Of a stretch of DNA of 64,000 nucleotides, positions 36,634 to 45,891 are shown one piece after another. The notes beneath the pieces are model-generated. The model made no database searches, was not told the origin of the DNA, and saw only the letters and a program-made list of their open reading frames with translations. Each line of letters starts with the position of its first letter. Within the stretch, counting starts at the first letter, position 1. The stretch is taken from positions 124,001 through 188,000 of the forward strand of contig NZ_JAJSOH010000016.1 in assembly GCF_021277265.1 (NCBI RefSeq). The letters are read 5' to 3'. The position numbers were made by a program, and so were the translations under genes. This DNA comes from Kineosporia rhizophila. GTDB lineage: Bacteria > Actinomycetota > Actinomycetes > Actinomycetales > Kineosporiaceae.

Positions 36634-37362
36634 GTGCCCACCATCGACCTCCCCCACGGCCCCACCCACTACGAGGTGAGCGGCTCCGGCGCACCCCTCG
36701 TCCTCCTGCACGGCGGTTTCTGCTCGGCGGAGGCGATGCGCGAGATCGGCGAGGCCCTGGCCCCCAGCTACGAGGTGCACGCCCCCGAACGTCCCGGCCA
36801 CGGTCGCACGGCCGACGTCGAGGGCCCCTTCGCCTACAGCGCGATGGTCGAGCACACCCTGACCTACCTCGACGCTCTGAACCTGCCCAAGGCCCACCTG
36901 GTCGGTTTCAGCGACGGCGCGATCACCGGCCTGCTGCTGGCCCGCGACCACGCCGACCGGGTCGCTTCACTGGTGGCGATCGCGGCGAATCTCGACCCGT
37001 CGGGCTTCGTGTCCGACGAGGAGGCGGCCGGAACGATGAGTGCCGAACAACACCAACAGCTTACGGACGAGTATGCGCGCCTTTCGCCCGACGGCGGCGG
37101 TCACGAGGACGTGGTGGTGGGCAAACTCGTCGAGCTGTGGAAGCAGGAGCCCCAGATCGCCCCCGAGTCCCTGGCCGGGGTCACCGCCCCCACCCTGGTG
37201 ATGGCGGCCGACCGCGACATGATCTCGTTGGAACACACCGCCCTGATCGCCCGCAGCATCCCCCGGGCCCAGCTGTGCATCGTGCCCGGCGCCGGCCACC
37301 TGCTGATCCGCGAGCGCCCCCAGCTCATCGCGACCATCGTGCGGGAGTTCCTGGCCCAGTAG
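36634..37362 (+). CDS. alpha/beta hydrolase
   Basis: 242 residues. Oxyanion HGG in LVLLHGGFCSAE, nucleophile in VGFSDGAITG, acid in AADRDMISL and His in VPGAGHLLI. The S-D-G nucleophile elbow is common in hydrolases near proline iminopeptidase and 3-oxoadipate enol-lactonase. Substrate unknown. GTG start at 36634 with AGGGTGACC upstream. Ends before a strong shared terminator. Confidence 0.88.
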   Translation: MPTIDLPHGPTHYEVSGSGAPLVLLHGGFCSAEAMREIGEALAPSYEVHAPERPGHGRTADVEGPFAYSAMVEHTLTYLDALNLPKAHLVGFSDGAITGLLLARDHADRVASLVAIAANLDPSGFVSDEEAAGTMSAEQHQQLTDEYARLSPDGGGHEDVVVGKLVELWKQEPQIAPESLAGVTAPTLVMAADRDMISLEHTALIARSIPRAQLCIVPGAGHLLIRERPQLIATIVREFLAQ

Positions 37363-37401
37363 GTCCGGGTCCCGCAGATCCGTCGCTTTGCCCCGGGTCG
37401 C

Positions 37402-37446
37402 CCGGAGGCCGGCCTGGACGCACCCAACGCCCAGGCCGGCCTCCGG
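37402..37446. terminator. bidirectional 16-bp hairpin terminator
   Basis: CCGGAGGCCGGCCTGG (37402-37417) is the perfect complement of 37431-37446 across a 13-nt loop, between the convergent hydrolase and symporter stops. No U tract. Confidence 0.9.
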
Positions 37447-37455
37447 TGAAGCGGA

Positions 37456-38955
37456 TCAGTCGGCGGTGGCGAGAGCGGCGGGTTCGGTGGCGAAGCGGTC
37501 GGCGGTGCGCAGTTCCGGCTCCTCGTCGGCGTGGGCGCGGGTGGCCAGGGAGACGCCCACGAACACGGCGAGACTGACGATCGCGGTGAGCATGGTTGCC
37601 CAGCCGTCGAAGTCGGCCGTCACCAGGCTGTTGTCCACGTAGATGAGGTCGTTCGGCACGCCGTAGAGGGTCGGCGTGAGGGCGAGCAGGGTCAGGCGCA
37701 GCACCAGGCCCACGCCGGCCGCGGCCAGGGCGGCGGTGGAGGTGGAGCGCTTCCAGAACAGCCCGAGCAGGAACGGGGCGATCAGGCAGGCCAGCATCAG
37801 GTCGAAGGCCAGGGTCAGCAGGATGCCGGTCTGGCTCACCCGCAGCGCCAGCAGGATGCCGACCAGGACGATCGGGATCATCACCACGCGGGTCCAGCGC
37901 AGCAGCGGGTCGTGGTGGCCGGGGGCGACCTCGCGGCGCACGCCGGCGATGTTGCGCACGGCCACCGCCGAGGTGGCCAGGATGGCGCCGGAGGCGGTGG
38001 AGAAGGAGGCCGCGACGATGCCGGAAAGGGCCAGGATGGCGAGCAGCACCGGCGCGTGGTTGTCGAGCAACTGGTACACGATCGGTCCGGAGGCGGAGGT
38101 CAGGCCCAGCTCGACCACCGAGGTCAGAGCGATCAGCGACCACAGCACACCCACGGTGGCGGTCGCCCCGGCGCCGATGAAGCAGGCCTTCTGCGCCGCC
38201 TCGGGGGTCTTCGCGGCGAAGATGCGCTGCATGAAGTCGATCGCCACCAGGTCGCCGATGCCCAGCGAGATCAGGGTGGCCCAGTTGATCGCGGCGCCCT
38301 GGCCCGGGTCGGTGAGCTGGCCCAGGTCGAACGGGCCCATGCCCTCGGGCGAGGAGATGCCGTAGTTGACAGCGACCCAGACGAACAGCGAAACGGTGCC
38401 GACGCCGGTGATCACCGCCTGGATGATCGAGGTGTAGGCGTCGGAGTACATCCCGCCGCCGATCGTGTAGGCCAGGATCAGGCCGACCGCCAGCACCACG
38501 CCGGCCTCGTAGGGCAGGCCGGTGAAGGTCTCCAGAAGGAAGCCCATCGCCACCAGGTTCCCGGCCAGCAGGATGGTGAAGGCGAAGATCATCAGGATCG
38601 ACGCGACCACCTCGACCGGGCGGTTGTAGCGGCGGGCGAAGAAGTCGCCCAGGGTGAACAGGCCCATCCGGTTCATCGGCTTGGCCAGGAAGAGCCCGGC
38701 CAGCAGCAGGCAGATGGCCAGGCCCAGGGCCAGGGAGGCACCGGCCCAGAAGCCGGCGGCCGCACTCAGGTCGGTGTTGCCGACGGTGGCGTTGCTGTCG
38801 ACGGCGGCCGTGGTGAGGCAGACGGCGACCAGGGGGACACCGAGCTGGCGCCCGGCCACGAGGTAGTTGGCGCTGTCGCCGTCGACCTTGCGGGCGACGG
38901 CCAGACCGACGACGAGCACGGCCAGCACCGAGATCGCGACACCGATGGTGATCAT
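37456..38955 (-). CDS. sodium:solute symporter (SSS family)
   Basis: 499 residues, about 13 helices. SSS marks are SANYLVAGRQLGVPLVA, the TM2 stretch AAVDSNATVGNTD, LGDFFARRYNRPVEV and ALSGIVAASFSTASGAILAT, the last with the small-residue Na-site helix. Substrate classes of this family include proline, pantothenate, urea and acetate. It is divergent from the urea/guanidine degradation operon across 220 bp with related palindromes, so uptake of the substrate of that pathway is the best guess. AGGAG six bases before the ATG. Confidence 0.9.
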   Translation of the reverse strand: MITIGVAISVLAVLVVGLAVARKVDGDSANYLVAGRQLGVPLVAVCLTTAAVDSNATVGNTDLSAAAGFWAGASLALGLAICLLLAGLFLAKPMNRMGLFTLGDFFARRYNRPVEVVASILMIFAFTILLAGNLVAMGFLLETFTGLPYEAGVVLAVGLILAYTIGGGMYSDAYTSIIQAVITGVGTVSLFVWVAVNYGISSPEGMGPFDLGQLTDPGQGAAINWATLISLGIGDLVAIDFMQRIFAAKTPEAAQKACFIGAGATATVGVLWSLIALTSVVELGLTSASGPIVYQLLDNHAPVLLAILALSGIVAASFSTASGAILATSAVAVRNIAGVRREVAPGHHDPLLRWTRVVMIPIVLVGILLALRVSQTGILLTLAFDLMLACLIAPFLLGLFWKRSTSTAALAAAGVGLVLRLTLLALTPTLYGVPNDLIYVDNSLVTADFDGWATMLTAIVSLAVFVGVSLATRAHADEEPELRTADRFATEPAALATAD

Positions 38956-38987
38956 GAAGGCTCCTGACCGGAGGACACGAGGAGATT

Positions 38988-39003
38988 TCTGTCGATCGAC
39001 AGA
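38988..39003. promoter_or_regulatory. 16-bp perfect palindrome before the symporter
   Basis: TCTGTCGATCGACAGA, fully symmetric, 33 bp upstream of the symporter start. Its right half CGACAGA recurs at 39154-39160 beside the divergent operon, suggesting one shared regulator (inferred). Confidence 0.65.
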
Positions 39004-39062
39004 TATGGAGCCCGATTCAGCCCCCCTCGTGTTACGTCCGTGCTACCCGGCGGCACACAATC

Positions 39063-39106
39063 GTGTTAACCGGCTCCCGAAGCCGCGTTTCATCGGGAGT
39101 TAACAC
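39063..39106. promoter_or_regulatory. long interrupted inverted repeat between symporter and degradation operon
   Basis: GTGTTAA (39063-39069), a 4-nt bulge, CTCCCGA (39074-39080), a 12-nt loop, then TCGGGAG and TTAACAC (39093-39106): 14 pairs. May be an RNA hairpin or a two-part operator. It does not match the guanidine-I riboswitch consensus. Confidence 0.6.
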
Positions 39107-39137
39107 ACCGGAGACGCCCGTGACACGCGTCCCCCGT

Positions 39138-39165
39138 TGACTTTCGATCAAGCGACAGAAAGTCA
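39138..39165 (+). promoter_or_regulatory. 8-bp inverted repeat abutting the ribosome site of the degradation operon
   Basis: TGACTTTC (39138-39145) pairs with GAAAGTCA (39158-39165) across 12 nt, ending on the AGGAC ribosome site of the first gene. Could be an operator or a translational hairpin. Confidence 0.55.
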
Positions 39166-39175
39166 GGACGGGCCG

Positions 39176-40006
39176 ATGACACAGCAGACACCCGAAGCAG
39201 CGGGCACCGCGACCACCGCGGGAGCCCGCGCCCACGCCCGGGCTCAGGAAGGCATGGCGGTCCACACCGTCCCGACGCCCCCCGAGGGCGTGCCGAGCGA
39301 CGCAATGGTCTGGGCCGAGCGGGTTTCCGGCGGTGGCTACGCCCATCGCAGCCTGGCCCGCGGCACCAGCGTGCGGCTGACCGACCTCGAGGGCGACGCC
39401 TGCGCCCACGTGCTGCTGTTCAACGCCGACCTCACGGCCGAGCGCCTCAACGTGGCGGACACGGTGAAGGTGCAGTGGCAGGTCTACACCTCGGCCGGGC
39501 AGCTGCTGCTGTCCGACCAGGGGCGGGTGCTGGCCTCGGTGACGCAGGACACCTCCGGCCGTCACGACACGATCTACGGCACCTCCACCCAGGACCGTAA
39601 CGAAAGGCGCTACGGCGACGGCGCTCCCGAGGGCCCGTCGCCCGCCGGCCGGGAGTTGTTCGTGCTCGGCGCCACCAAGCACGGTCTGGGCCGGCGCGAC
39701 ATCCCGCCCTCGGTCTCGTTCTTCCAGGGCGTACGCATCGACGACGCCGGAGCCCCGGTGTTCGAGGGTTCGGCCGGACCCGGCCGGTCGCTGACCATCC
39801 GCACCGAGATGCCCGTGATCATGCTTGTCGCCAACGCGCCGCACCCGCTCGACCCAAGGCCCGAATACACCTGCACTCCGTTGGAAATCACGGCCTGGCG
39901 GGACAGCGCGACCGAAAAGTCCGACGAGCTGTGGTCGGCGACCCCGGAAGGCCGGCGCGCCTTCGAGAACACCCACGACTACCTGAAGGGCCGGGGCCAG
40001 GCATGA
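39176..40006 (+). CDS. DUF1989 protein 1 (urea amidolyase-associated; carboxyguanidine deiminase subunit candidate)
   Basis: 276 residues. DUF1989-like motifs include LTDLEGDACAHVLLFNADL, SGRHDTIYGTS, and a repeated metal/ligand region around YTCTPLEITAW. The family was named urea carboxylase-associated protein; work on related operons assigns the pair to carboxyguanidine deiminase (CgdAB), converting carboxyguanidine to allophanate. ATG at 39176 has AGGAC upstream; a TTG at 39137 is too early, lying in the inverted repeat. Overlaps the second DUF1989 gene by 4 bp. Confidence 0.85.
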   Translation: MTQQTPEAAGTATTAGARAHARAQEGMAVHTVPTPPEGVPSDAMVWAERVSGGGYAHRSLARGTSVRLTDLEGDACAHVLLFNADLTAERLNVADTVKVQWQVYTSAGQLLLSDQGRVLASVTQDTSGRHDTIYGTSTQDRNERRYGDGAPEGPSPAGRELFVLGATKHGLGRRDIPPSVSFFQGVRIDDAGAPVFEGSAGPGRSLTIRTEMPVIMLVANAPHPLDPRPEYTCTPLEITAWRDSATEKSDELWSATPEGRRAFENTHDYLKGRGQA

Positions 40007-40620
40007 GCAGCAGCACCGAGATCCACCGGGAGACCGTCCCGCCCCGCGCTCCGTGGTCCCGGGTCCTCGAGGCCGGTCAGACCCTGACCATCGTGGACCT
40101 GGACGGCAACCAGGCGGTCGACTTCCTGGCCTACGACGCGCACGAGACCAGCCGGGCCTACAGCGCCCAGGCCACCCTTCAGGAACAGGGGAGCATCTTC
40201 CTGACCACCGGAAGTGTGCTGCGCGACAACGAGTCCGACCCGCTGCTCACCGTGCTGAGCGACGACGTCGGCCGGCACGACACGCTCGGCGGGGCCTGCT
40301 CCAAGGAGTCGAACACCCTGCGCTACGGCCACCACACCTGGAACCAGCACGCCTGCGCGGAGAACTTCCTGCGTGAACTGTCCCGCTACGGCCTGGGCAA
40401 GCGTGACCACGTGCCCAACGTGAACTGGTTCATGAACGTCCCGGTCGACCCGGACGGCGCCCTGGGCATCGTCGACGGCATCTCGGCGCCGGGTCTCTCA
40501 CTCACCCTGCGGGCCGAGAAGGACACGCTGGTGCTGGTGTCCAACTGCCCCCAGATCAACAACCCCTGCAACGGCTTCGACCCGAGCCGGGCCGAGATGG
40601 TGGTGCACGCCGGTGTCTGA
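40003..40620 (+). CDS. DUF1989 protein 2 (urea amidolyase-associated; carboxyguanidine deiminase subunit candidate)
   Basis: 205 residues. Paralogous to the upstream protein: LTIVDLDGNQAVDFLAYDA, DVGRHDTLGGACSKESNT and NCPQINNPCNGFDP, where Cys, His and Asn residues suggest a metal or catalytic site. Together with the first it would form the deiminase of the guanidine pathway. ATG overlaps the preceding stop; the end overlaps the carboxylase start by 8 bp. Confidence 0.85.
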   Translation: MSSSTEIHRETVPPRAPWSRVLEAGQTLTIVDLDGNQAVDFLAYDAHETSRAYSAQATLQEQGSIFLTTGSVLRDNESDPLLTVLSDDVGRHDTLGGACSKESNTLRYGHHTWNQHACAENFLRELSRYGLGKRDHVPNVNWFMNVPVDPDGALGIVDGISAPGLSLTLRAEKDTLVLVSNCPQINNPCNGFDPSRAEMVVHAGV

Positions 40621-43600
40621 GATCTCCAAGCTCCTGGTCGCCAACCGCGGTGAGATCGCCTGCCGGATCATCCGTAGCGCCAGGGAACTCGGCCTGCGCA
40701 CGGTCGCGGTGTTCTCCGAGGCCGACCGCGGCGCCGCCCACGTGCACCTGGCCGACGAGGCCGTGCTGCTCGGCCCCACTCCCCCGGCCGAGAGCTACCT
40801 GAACGTCGAGGCCATCCTCCGGGCCGCCCGGACCACCGGCGCCGACGCGATCCACCCCGGCTACGGGTTCCTCTCCGAGGACGCCACCTTCGCCGAGCGC
40901 GCCGAGGCCGCCGGGCTGGTGTTCGTCGGCCCCACTCCGGAACAGCTGCGGGTGTTCGGCGCCAAGCACACCGCCCGCGCAGCCGCCCAGGCCGCCGGTG
41001 TCCCGATCTTCCCCGGCACCGGTCTGCTGGCCGACGCCGACGCGGCGGTGCTGGCCGTCGAGCCGATCGGCTACCCGGTCATGCTCAAGGCCACCGGCGG
41101 AGGCGGCGGTATCGGCATGGTCGTCTGCCGCGACGCCGACGAACTGCGGGCCGGCTTCGAGCGGGTCACCCGGATGGCCACGCAGAACTTCGGCTCGGCC
41201 GGAGTGTTCGCCGAGCGCTACGTCGAGCGGGCCCGGCACGTCGAGGTCCAGGTCTTCGGCAACGGCGCCGGCTCGGTGGTCTCGCTCGGCGACCGCGACT
41301 GCACCCTGCAGCGCCGCAACCAGAAGGTGCTCGAGGAGGCCCCCGCCCCGGCCCTGCCCGACCAGGTGCGTGAGCAGCTGCACGAGGCCGCCCGCCGGCT
41401 CGCCGCCTCGCTCGACTACCGCTCCGCGGGCACGGTCGAGTTCGTCTACGACGCCGAGCGCCAGGAGGCCTCGTTCCTCGAGGTGAACGCCCGCCTGCAG
41501 GTCGAGCACCCGGTCACCGAGCAGATCACCGGCGTGGACCTGGTGGCCTGGATGCTGCGGCTGGCCGGGGGCGAGAAGGAACTCCTCGACGATCTGGTCG
41601 ACGCGGAGACCGGCCTGGGTGCCGTGCCCACGCACGGGCACGCGGTGGAGGCCCGGATCTACGCCGAGGACCCGGCCAACGACTTCCGCCCCAGCGCGGG
41701 TCCGCTGACCGGCGTGCAGCTGCCCACCGACGTGCGGGTGGACGGCTGGGTGAGCACCGGCACCGAGATCACCCCGGCCTACGATCCGCTGCTGGCCAAG
41801 GTGATCGTCACCGCCGAGGACCGTGACGGTGCCCTCGACCGGCTGGCCACTGCGCTGAGGTCCACCCGGATCGACGGCATCGAGGTCAACCTGGGCCTGC
41901 TGCGGGCCGTGCCTGCCCTGGCCGAGGTGCGCGAGGTCAGCCACACCACCCGAACGCTCGATCGGGTGGGCGATCCGGAGCCCCGGATCACGGTCGAGCG
42001 GGCCGGGTTGATGACCACGGTGCAGGATGCCGACGGACGTCTGGGGCACTGGCAGGTGGGTGTGCCACCGAGCGGGGCGATGGACGACCGGTCACTTCGG
42101 CTGGCCAACCTTGCTCTGGGCAACGAGGCGAACGCGGCCGGGCTGGAGTGCACGGCCACCGGTCCGGCGCTGAAGTTCAGCCACGAGACGCTGATCTGCG
42201 TCAGCGGTGCGCCGGCGACCCTGACCGTCGACGGCGCCGAAGTTCCGATGTGGGAGCCGGTTACGGTGCCTGCCGGGGCAGTCCTCGAAATTGGGGACGC
42301 GGTAGCCGGCCTGCGTACGTATGTCGCCTTTGCCGGTGGTCTCGATGTTCCGGGCTATCTTGGCAGCGCCTCCACCTTCACCCTGGGCAAGTTCGGCGGG
42401 CATGGTGGGCGCGCGCTGCGTCTGGGCGACGTCCTGCGCACGAGCCCGCCACAGACCGACCCGACCGGACCGGTCGAGGCCCACCAGCGTCCTCAGTTCG
42501 AAAACCACTGGGAACTGGCGGTGACCGAGGGACCGCACGGCGCCCCGGAGTTCTTCACCCGCGAAGACATCGACACCCTCTACGCCACCCGCTACGGCGT
42601 GCACTTCAACTCGGCCCGTACCGGCGTGCGTCTGATCGGGCCCAAGCCGGCCTGGGCCCGCCAGGACGGCGGCGAGGCCGGGCTGCACCCGTCCAACATC
42701 CACGACAACGCCTATTCGGTGGGCTCTCTCGACTTCACCGGCGACACCCCGATCCTGCTCGGGCCGGACGGACCCAGCCTGGGCGGGTTCGTCTGCCCGG
42801 TCACCGTGGTCAGCTCCGATCGCTGGAAGCTCGGCCAGCTGCGCCCGGGCGACACGGTCTCGTTCGTGCCGGTCCGGGCCGAGGCGACCACCCGCTCGAT
42901 GAATCTGACCCGGCCGGTCGCCTCTGGTGACGGCGACGACGGCGTCCTGGCCCGCCGGGACGGCGACCCGCACGTCACCTACCGGCGTTCCGGCGACGAC
43001 AACGTGCTGGTCGAATACGGCTACCTGGTACTGGATCTGAACCTGCGCGCCCGGGTCCACGCCCTGCACACCGCCCTGGCCGAGCTCGCCCACCCGGGCG
43101 TCATCGACCTCACCCCGGGCATCCGTTCGCTGCAGATCCACGTCGACCCCGACGTCCTGAGCATTCCGAAACTGCTGGCCCTGCTGGCCGAACTCGAGGA
43201 AACCCTGCCCGCGGCCACCGATCTGGTGGTGCCCAGCCGCCGCGTGCGCCTGCCGCTCAGCTGGGACGACCCGGCCACCCGGCTGGCGATCGAGCGGTAC
43301 ATGGCCGGCGTGCGCGACGACGCCCCCTGGTGCCCCTGGAACATCGAGTTCATCCGCCGGATCAACGGTCTCGACACCACCGACGACGTGTACCGCACCG
43401 TCTTCGACGCCGACTACCTGGTGCTCGGGCTGGGTGACGTGTACCTGGGCGCCCCGGTGGCCACCCCGCTCGACCCGCGTCACCGCCTGGTCACCACCAA
43501 GTACAACCCGGCCCGCACCTGGACGGCCGAGAACTCGGTCGGCATCGGCGGCGCCTACCTGTGCATCTACGGCATGGAGGGCCCGGGCGGCTACCAGTTC

Positions 43601-44191
43601 GTCGGCCGCACCACCCAGGTCTGGCGCACCCACCCGAAGTCCGGCGAGAACCCCTGGATGCTGGACTTCTTCGACCGGATCAGCTGGTACCCGGTCTCCC
43701 CGGAGGAGCTTCTCGACCTGCGCGCCGACCTGGCCGCGGGCCGGGGCGGCCTGGACATCACCGAGGACACCTTCTCGCTGGCCGAGCATCAGCGCTTCCT
43801 CGACGAGAACGCCGTCGAGATCGAGGCTTTCCGCACCCGGCAGCAGGCCGCCTTCGCCCAGGAGCGGGCCGACTGGGAGGCCGCAGGCGAGTTCGACCGG
43901 GCCGAGCAGGCGGCCGCGTCGGTCGTGCCCGAACTCCTCGACGTGGTGGTGCCCGAAGGCGGTACCCGGGTCGACGCGCCGTTCGTGGCCAACGTCTGGA
44001 AGGTCGAGGTCGAGGTGGGCGATCTGGTCGAGAAGGGCCAGACCCTGATGGCCCTGGAGGCGATGAAGATGGAGACGTCGGTGCTCGCCCCCTGCGCGGG
44101 CCGGGTATCCCTGGTCACGGCGAGCCCGGGCGCCCAGGTCGCCCCCGGGGACGCCCTGGTGGTTCTGGAACCGGCGGGAGAAACGGCGTGA
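40613..44191 (+). CDS. biotin-dependent urea/guanidine carboxylase
   Basis: 1192 residues. Order: biotin carboxylase (about 1-450; ISKLLVANRGEIACRIIRSA start, ATP loop KATGGGGGIGMV, LEVNARLQVEHPVTE), carboxyltransferase domain of the KipI/KipA type (about 460-1080; GLMTTVQDADGRLGHWQVGV, then NVNWF-like and WCPWNIEFIRRINGL segments), and a biotin carrier domain with LMALEAMKMETS, biotinyl Lys about 1152. It carboxylates urea to allophanate, or guanidine to carboxyguanidine. The DUF1989 pair ahead of it favours guanidine. GTG start. Followed by allophanate hydrolase with 4-bp overlap; in yeast both are fused. Confidence 0.92.
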   Translation: MSEISKLLVANRGEIACRIIRSARELGLRTVAVFSEADRGAAHVHLADEAVLLGPTPPAESYLNVEAILRAARTTGADAIHPGYGFLSEDATFAERAEAAGLVFVGPTPEQLRVFGAKHTARAAAQAAGVPIFPGTGLLADADAAVLAVEPIGYPVMLKATGGGGGIGMVVCRDADELRAGFERVTRMATQNFGSAGVFAERYVERARHVEVQVFGNGAGSVVSLGDRDCTLQRRNQKVLEEAPAPALPDQVREQLHEAARRLAASLDYRSAGTVEFVYDAERQEASFLEVNARLQVEHPVTEQITGVDLVAWMLRLAGGEKELLDDLVDAETGLGAVPTHGHAVEARIYAEDPANDFRPSAGPLTGVQLPTDVRVDGWVSTGTEITPAYDPLLAKVIVTAEDRDGALDRLATALRSTRIDGIEVNLGLLRAVPALAEVREVSHTTRTLDRVGDPEPRITVERAGLMTTVQDADGRLGHWQVGVPPSGAMDDRSLRLANLALGNEANAAGLECTATGPALKFSHETLICVSGAPATLTVDGAEVPMWEPVTVPAGAVLEIGDAVAGLRTYVAFAGGLDVPGYLGSASTFTLGKFGGHGGRALRLGDVLRTSPPQTDPTGPVEAHQRPQFENHWELAVTEGPHGAPEFFTREDIDTLYATRYGVHFNSARTGVRLIGPKPAWARQDGGEAGLHPSNIHDNAYSVGSLDFTGDTPILLGPDGPSLGGFVCPVTVVSSDRWKLGQLRPGDTVSFVPVRAEATTRSMNLTRPVASGDGDDGVLARRDGDPHVTYRRSGDDNVLVEYGYLVLDLNLRARVHALHTALAELAHPGVIDLTPGIRSLQIHVDPDVLSIPKLLALLAELEETLPAATDLVVPSRRVRLPLSWDDPATRLAIERYMAGVRDDAPWCPWNIEFIRRINGLDTTDDVYRTVFDADYLVLGLGDVYLGAPVATPLDPRHRLVTTKYNPARTWTAENSVGIGGAYLCIYGMEGPGGYQFVGRTTQVWRTHPKSGENPWMLDFFDRISWYPVSPEELLDLRADLAAGRGGLDITEDTFSLAEHQRFLDENAVEIEAFRTRQQAAFAQERADWEAAGEFDRAEQAAASVVPELLDVVVPEGGTRVDAPFVANVWKVEVEVGDLVEKGQTLMALEAMKMETSVLAPCAGRVSLVTASPGAQVAPGDALVVLEPAGETA

Positions 44192-45891
44192 ACGAGCGGA
44201 TCAGCGCGGCCTTCCGGGCCATCGCCGAAGTCGGGCGGCCCGAGGTCTGGATCGGGTTGCACGAACCTGAAGACGTCGGTGGCGGCAATTCGGGTCCGCT
44301 CAGTGGGCTGGTGCTCGCAGTCAAGAACAATGTCGGGGTGGCCGGGTTCGCCACCACGGCCGGCTGCCCGTCGTACTCGGAAACCCCGGCCGCGCAAGAC
44401 TCTCAGGCGGTCGGCCGGCTGCGGGCCGACGGGGCGGCGGTGATCGGGGTGACCAACCTCGACCAGTTCGCCACCGGACTGGTCGGGCAGCGCAGCCCGC
44501 ACGGCGGGGTGCGCGACGCCCGCCGGCCCAGTCACATCTCCGGCGGCTCCAGCTCCGGCTCCGCCGTCGCGGTCGCCCTCGGCCTGGCCGACCTGGCCAT
44601 CGGCACCGACACCGCCGGTTCCGGCCGGATCCCGGCCGCCCTCCAGGGCATCGTCGGAATCAAGCCCACCCTCGGTGTGGTCTCGACCGACGGCGTGGTG
44701 CCGGCCTGCCGTTCCTGGGACGCCGTGACCGTCTTCGCCCGCGACCTCGGCACCGCCTCCCTGGGCATGGCCTCCATGGCCGGCGGCCCGAACACCCGCA
44801 CCTGGCCCGCCGACATCCCCCTCGCGGCCCCGCCGAACGCCAGAGTGGCCGTCCCGGATCAGCTTCCCGGCCTGGCCCCCGGCTACGCGGAGGCGTTCGA
44901 GGCGGCCGTCGAGCGCCTGCGAGCCGGCGGGTGCACCGTCGAAACGATCCCCTTCGAGACCTTCCTCACTGCCGCCACCCTGCTCTACGACGGCGCTCTG
45001 GTCGCCGAACGTCACGCTGCGGTCGGCGAATTCGTCGAGTCCGGGGCTCCCGACCTGGACCCCACCGTCGCGGCCATCATCAGCAAGGCAGGGCGGCACA
45101 CCGCGAGTGCGATGGTCCGCGACCTGGCTCGGCTGGAGGAACTACGTCAGACCTCGATGAGCACCCTGGCCGGGTTCCACGCACTGCTCGTACCCACGGC
45201 GCCCGGGCACCCGTCCATTGCCGAAGTCGCCGCCGACCCGGTCGGCGTGAACTCGTGGATGGGCACCTATACGAACTTCTGCAACCTGTTCGACCTGTGC
45301 GCCGTGGCCGTACCCTCGGGCACGGCGGGCGAGGACCAGTTCGGGGTGACCGTCCTGGCCCGCCCCTTCCACGACGCGGTCGCCCTCGACCTGGCCGAAC
45401 GGGTGCAGCTGCTCACCGACTCCGTAGCCGCGGCGGGCGCCGCACCCGCCCGGGAAACAGTCGTTCCCTGGCCGCCGGTGAACACCGAGCAGCTCCTGGT
45501 GGTCGGTGCCCACCTCAAGGGCCAGCCGCTGGCCCGCGAACTGGAGGCTCTGGGCGCCCGCTGGGCCGGCCCGGCCCGCACCGCCCCGGCCTACACGCTC
45601 AGCGCGCTCGACACCGTGCCACCCAAGCCCGGTCTGGAGCGGGTGGGCCCGGGTGGCTCCTCGATCGTGGGCGAACTGTGGGAGCTCTCCACCGGTGCCC
45701 TCGGCGCGTTCCTGGCCGGGCTCCCGGCACCGATGAACCTGGGCCGGGTGGAGCTGGACAACGGGTCGTGGGTGGCCGGGTTCGGCTGCACGGTGGAGGC
45801 GGCGCGGGCCGGCAAGGACATCACCGAGCACGGCGGGTGGCTGGCCTACCTGGGGTTCACTCGTTCTTCGGGTGCACCGACGAGGGCATGA
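44188..45891 (+). CDS. atzF: allophanate hydrolase
   Basis: 567 residues. Amidase-signature domain: catalytic Lys in LAVKNNVGVAG, cis-Ser in SGGSSSGSAVAVALG, nucleophile Ser in GTDTAGSGRIPAA. The C-terminal domain (about 430-567; LLVVGAHLKGQPLARELEAL to ITEHGGWLAYLG) is the small allophanate hydrolase C domain that decarboxylates the first product. Net: allophanate to 2 NH3 and 2 CO2. GTG start inside the carboxylase stop. Its 3' end overlaps the convergent monooxygenase by 35 bp. Confidence 0.95.
   Translation: MNERISAAFRAIAEVGRPEVWIGLHEPEDVGGGNSGPLSGLVLAVKNNVGVAGFATTAGCPSYSETPAAQDSQAVGRLRADGAAVIGVTNLDQFATGLVGQRSPHGGVRDARRPSHISGGSSSGSAVAVALGLADLAIGTDTAGSGRIPAALQGIVGIKPTLGVVSTDGVVPACRSWDAVTVFARDLGTASLGMASMAGGPNTRTWPADIPLAAPPNARVAVPDQLPGLAPGYAEAFEAAVERLRAGGCTVETIPFETFLTAATLLYDGALVAERHAAVGEFVESGAPDLDPTVAAIISKAGRHTASAMVRDLARLEELRQTSMSTLAGFHALLVPTAPGHPSIAEVAADPVGVNSWMGTYTNFCNLFDLCAVAVPSGTAGEDQFGVTVLARPFHDAVALDLAERVQLLTDSVAAAGAAPARETVVPWPPVNTEQLLVVGAHLKGQPLARELEALGARWAGPARTAPAYTLSALDTVPPKPGLERVGPGGSSIVGELWELSTGALGAFLAGLPAPMNLGRVELDNGSWVAGFGCTVEAARAGKDITEHGGWLAYLGFTRSSGAPTRA

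Noticed and set aside
38956..39175. Guanidine-I (ykkC) riboswitch before the DUF1989 operon
   Set aside because: Expected because of the pathway, but none of the conserved ykkC blocks can be found on either strand.
42092..43789. 565-residue minus frame over the carboxylase
   Set aside because: Shadow frame without motifs; the carboxylase on the plus strand is certain.
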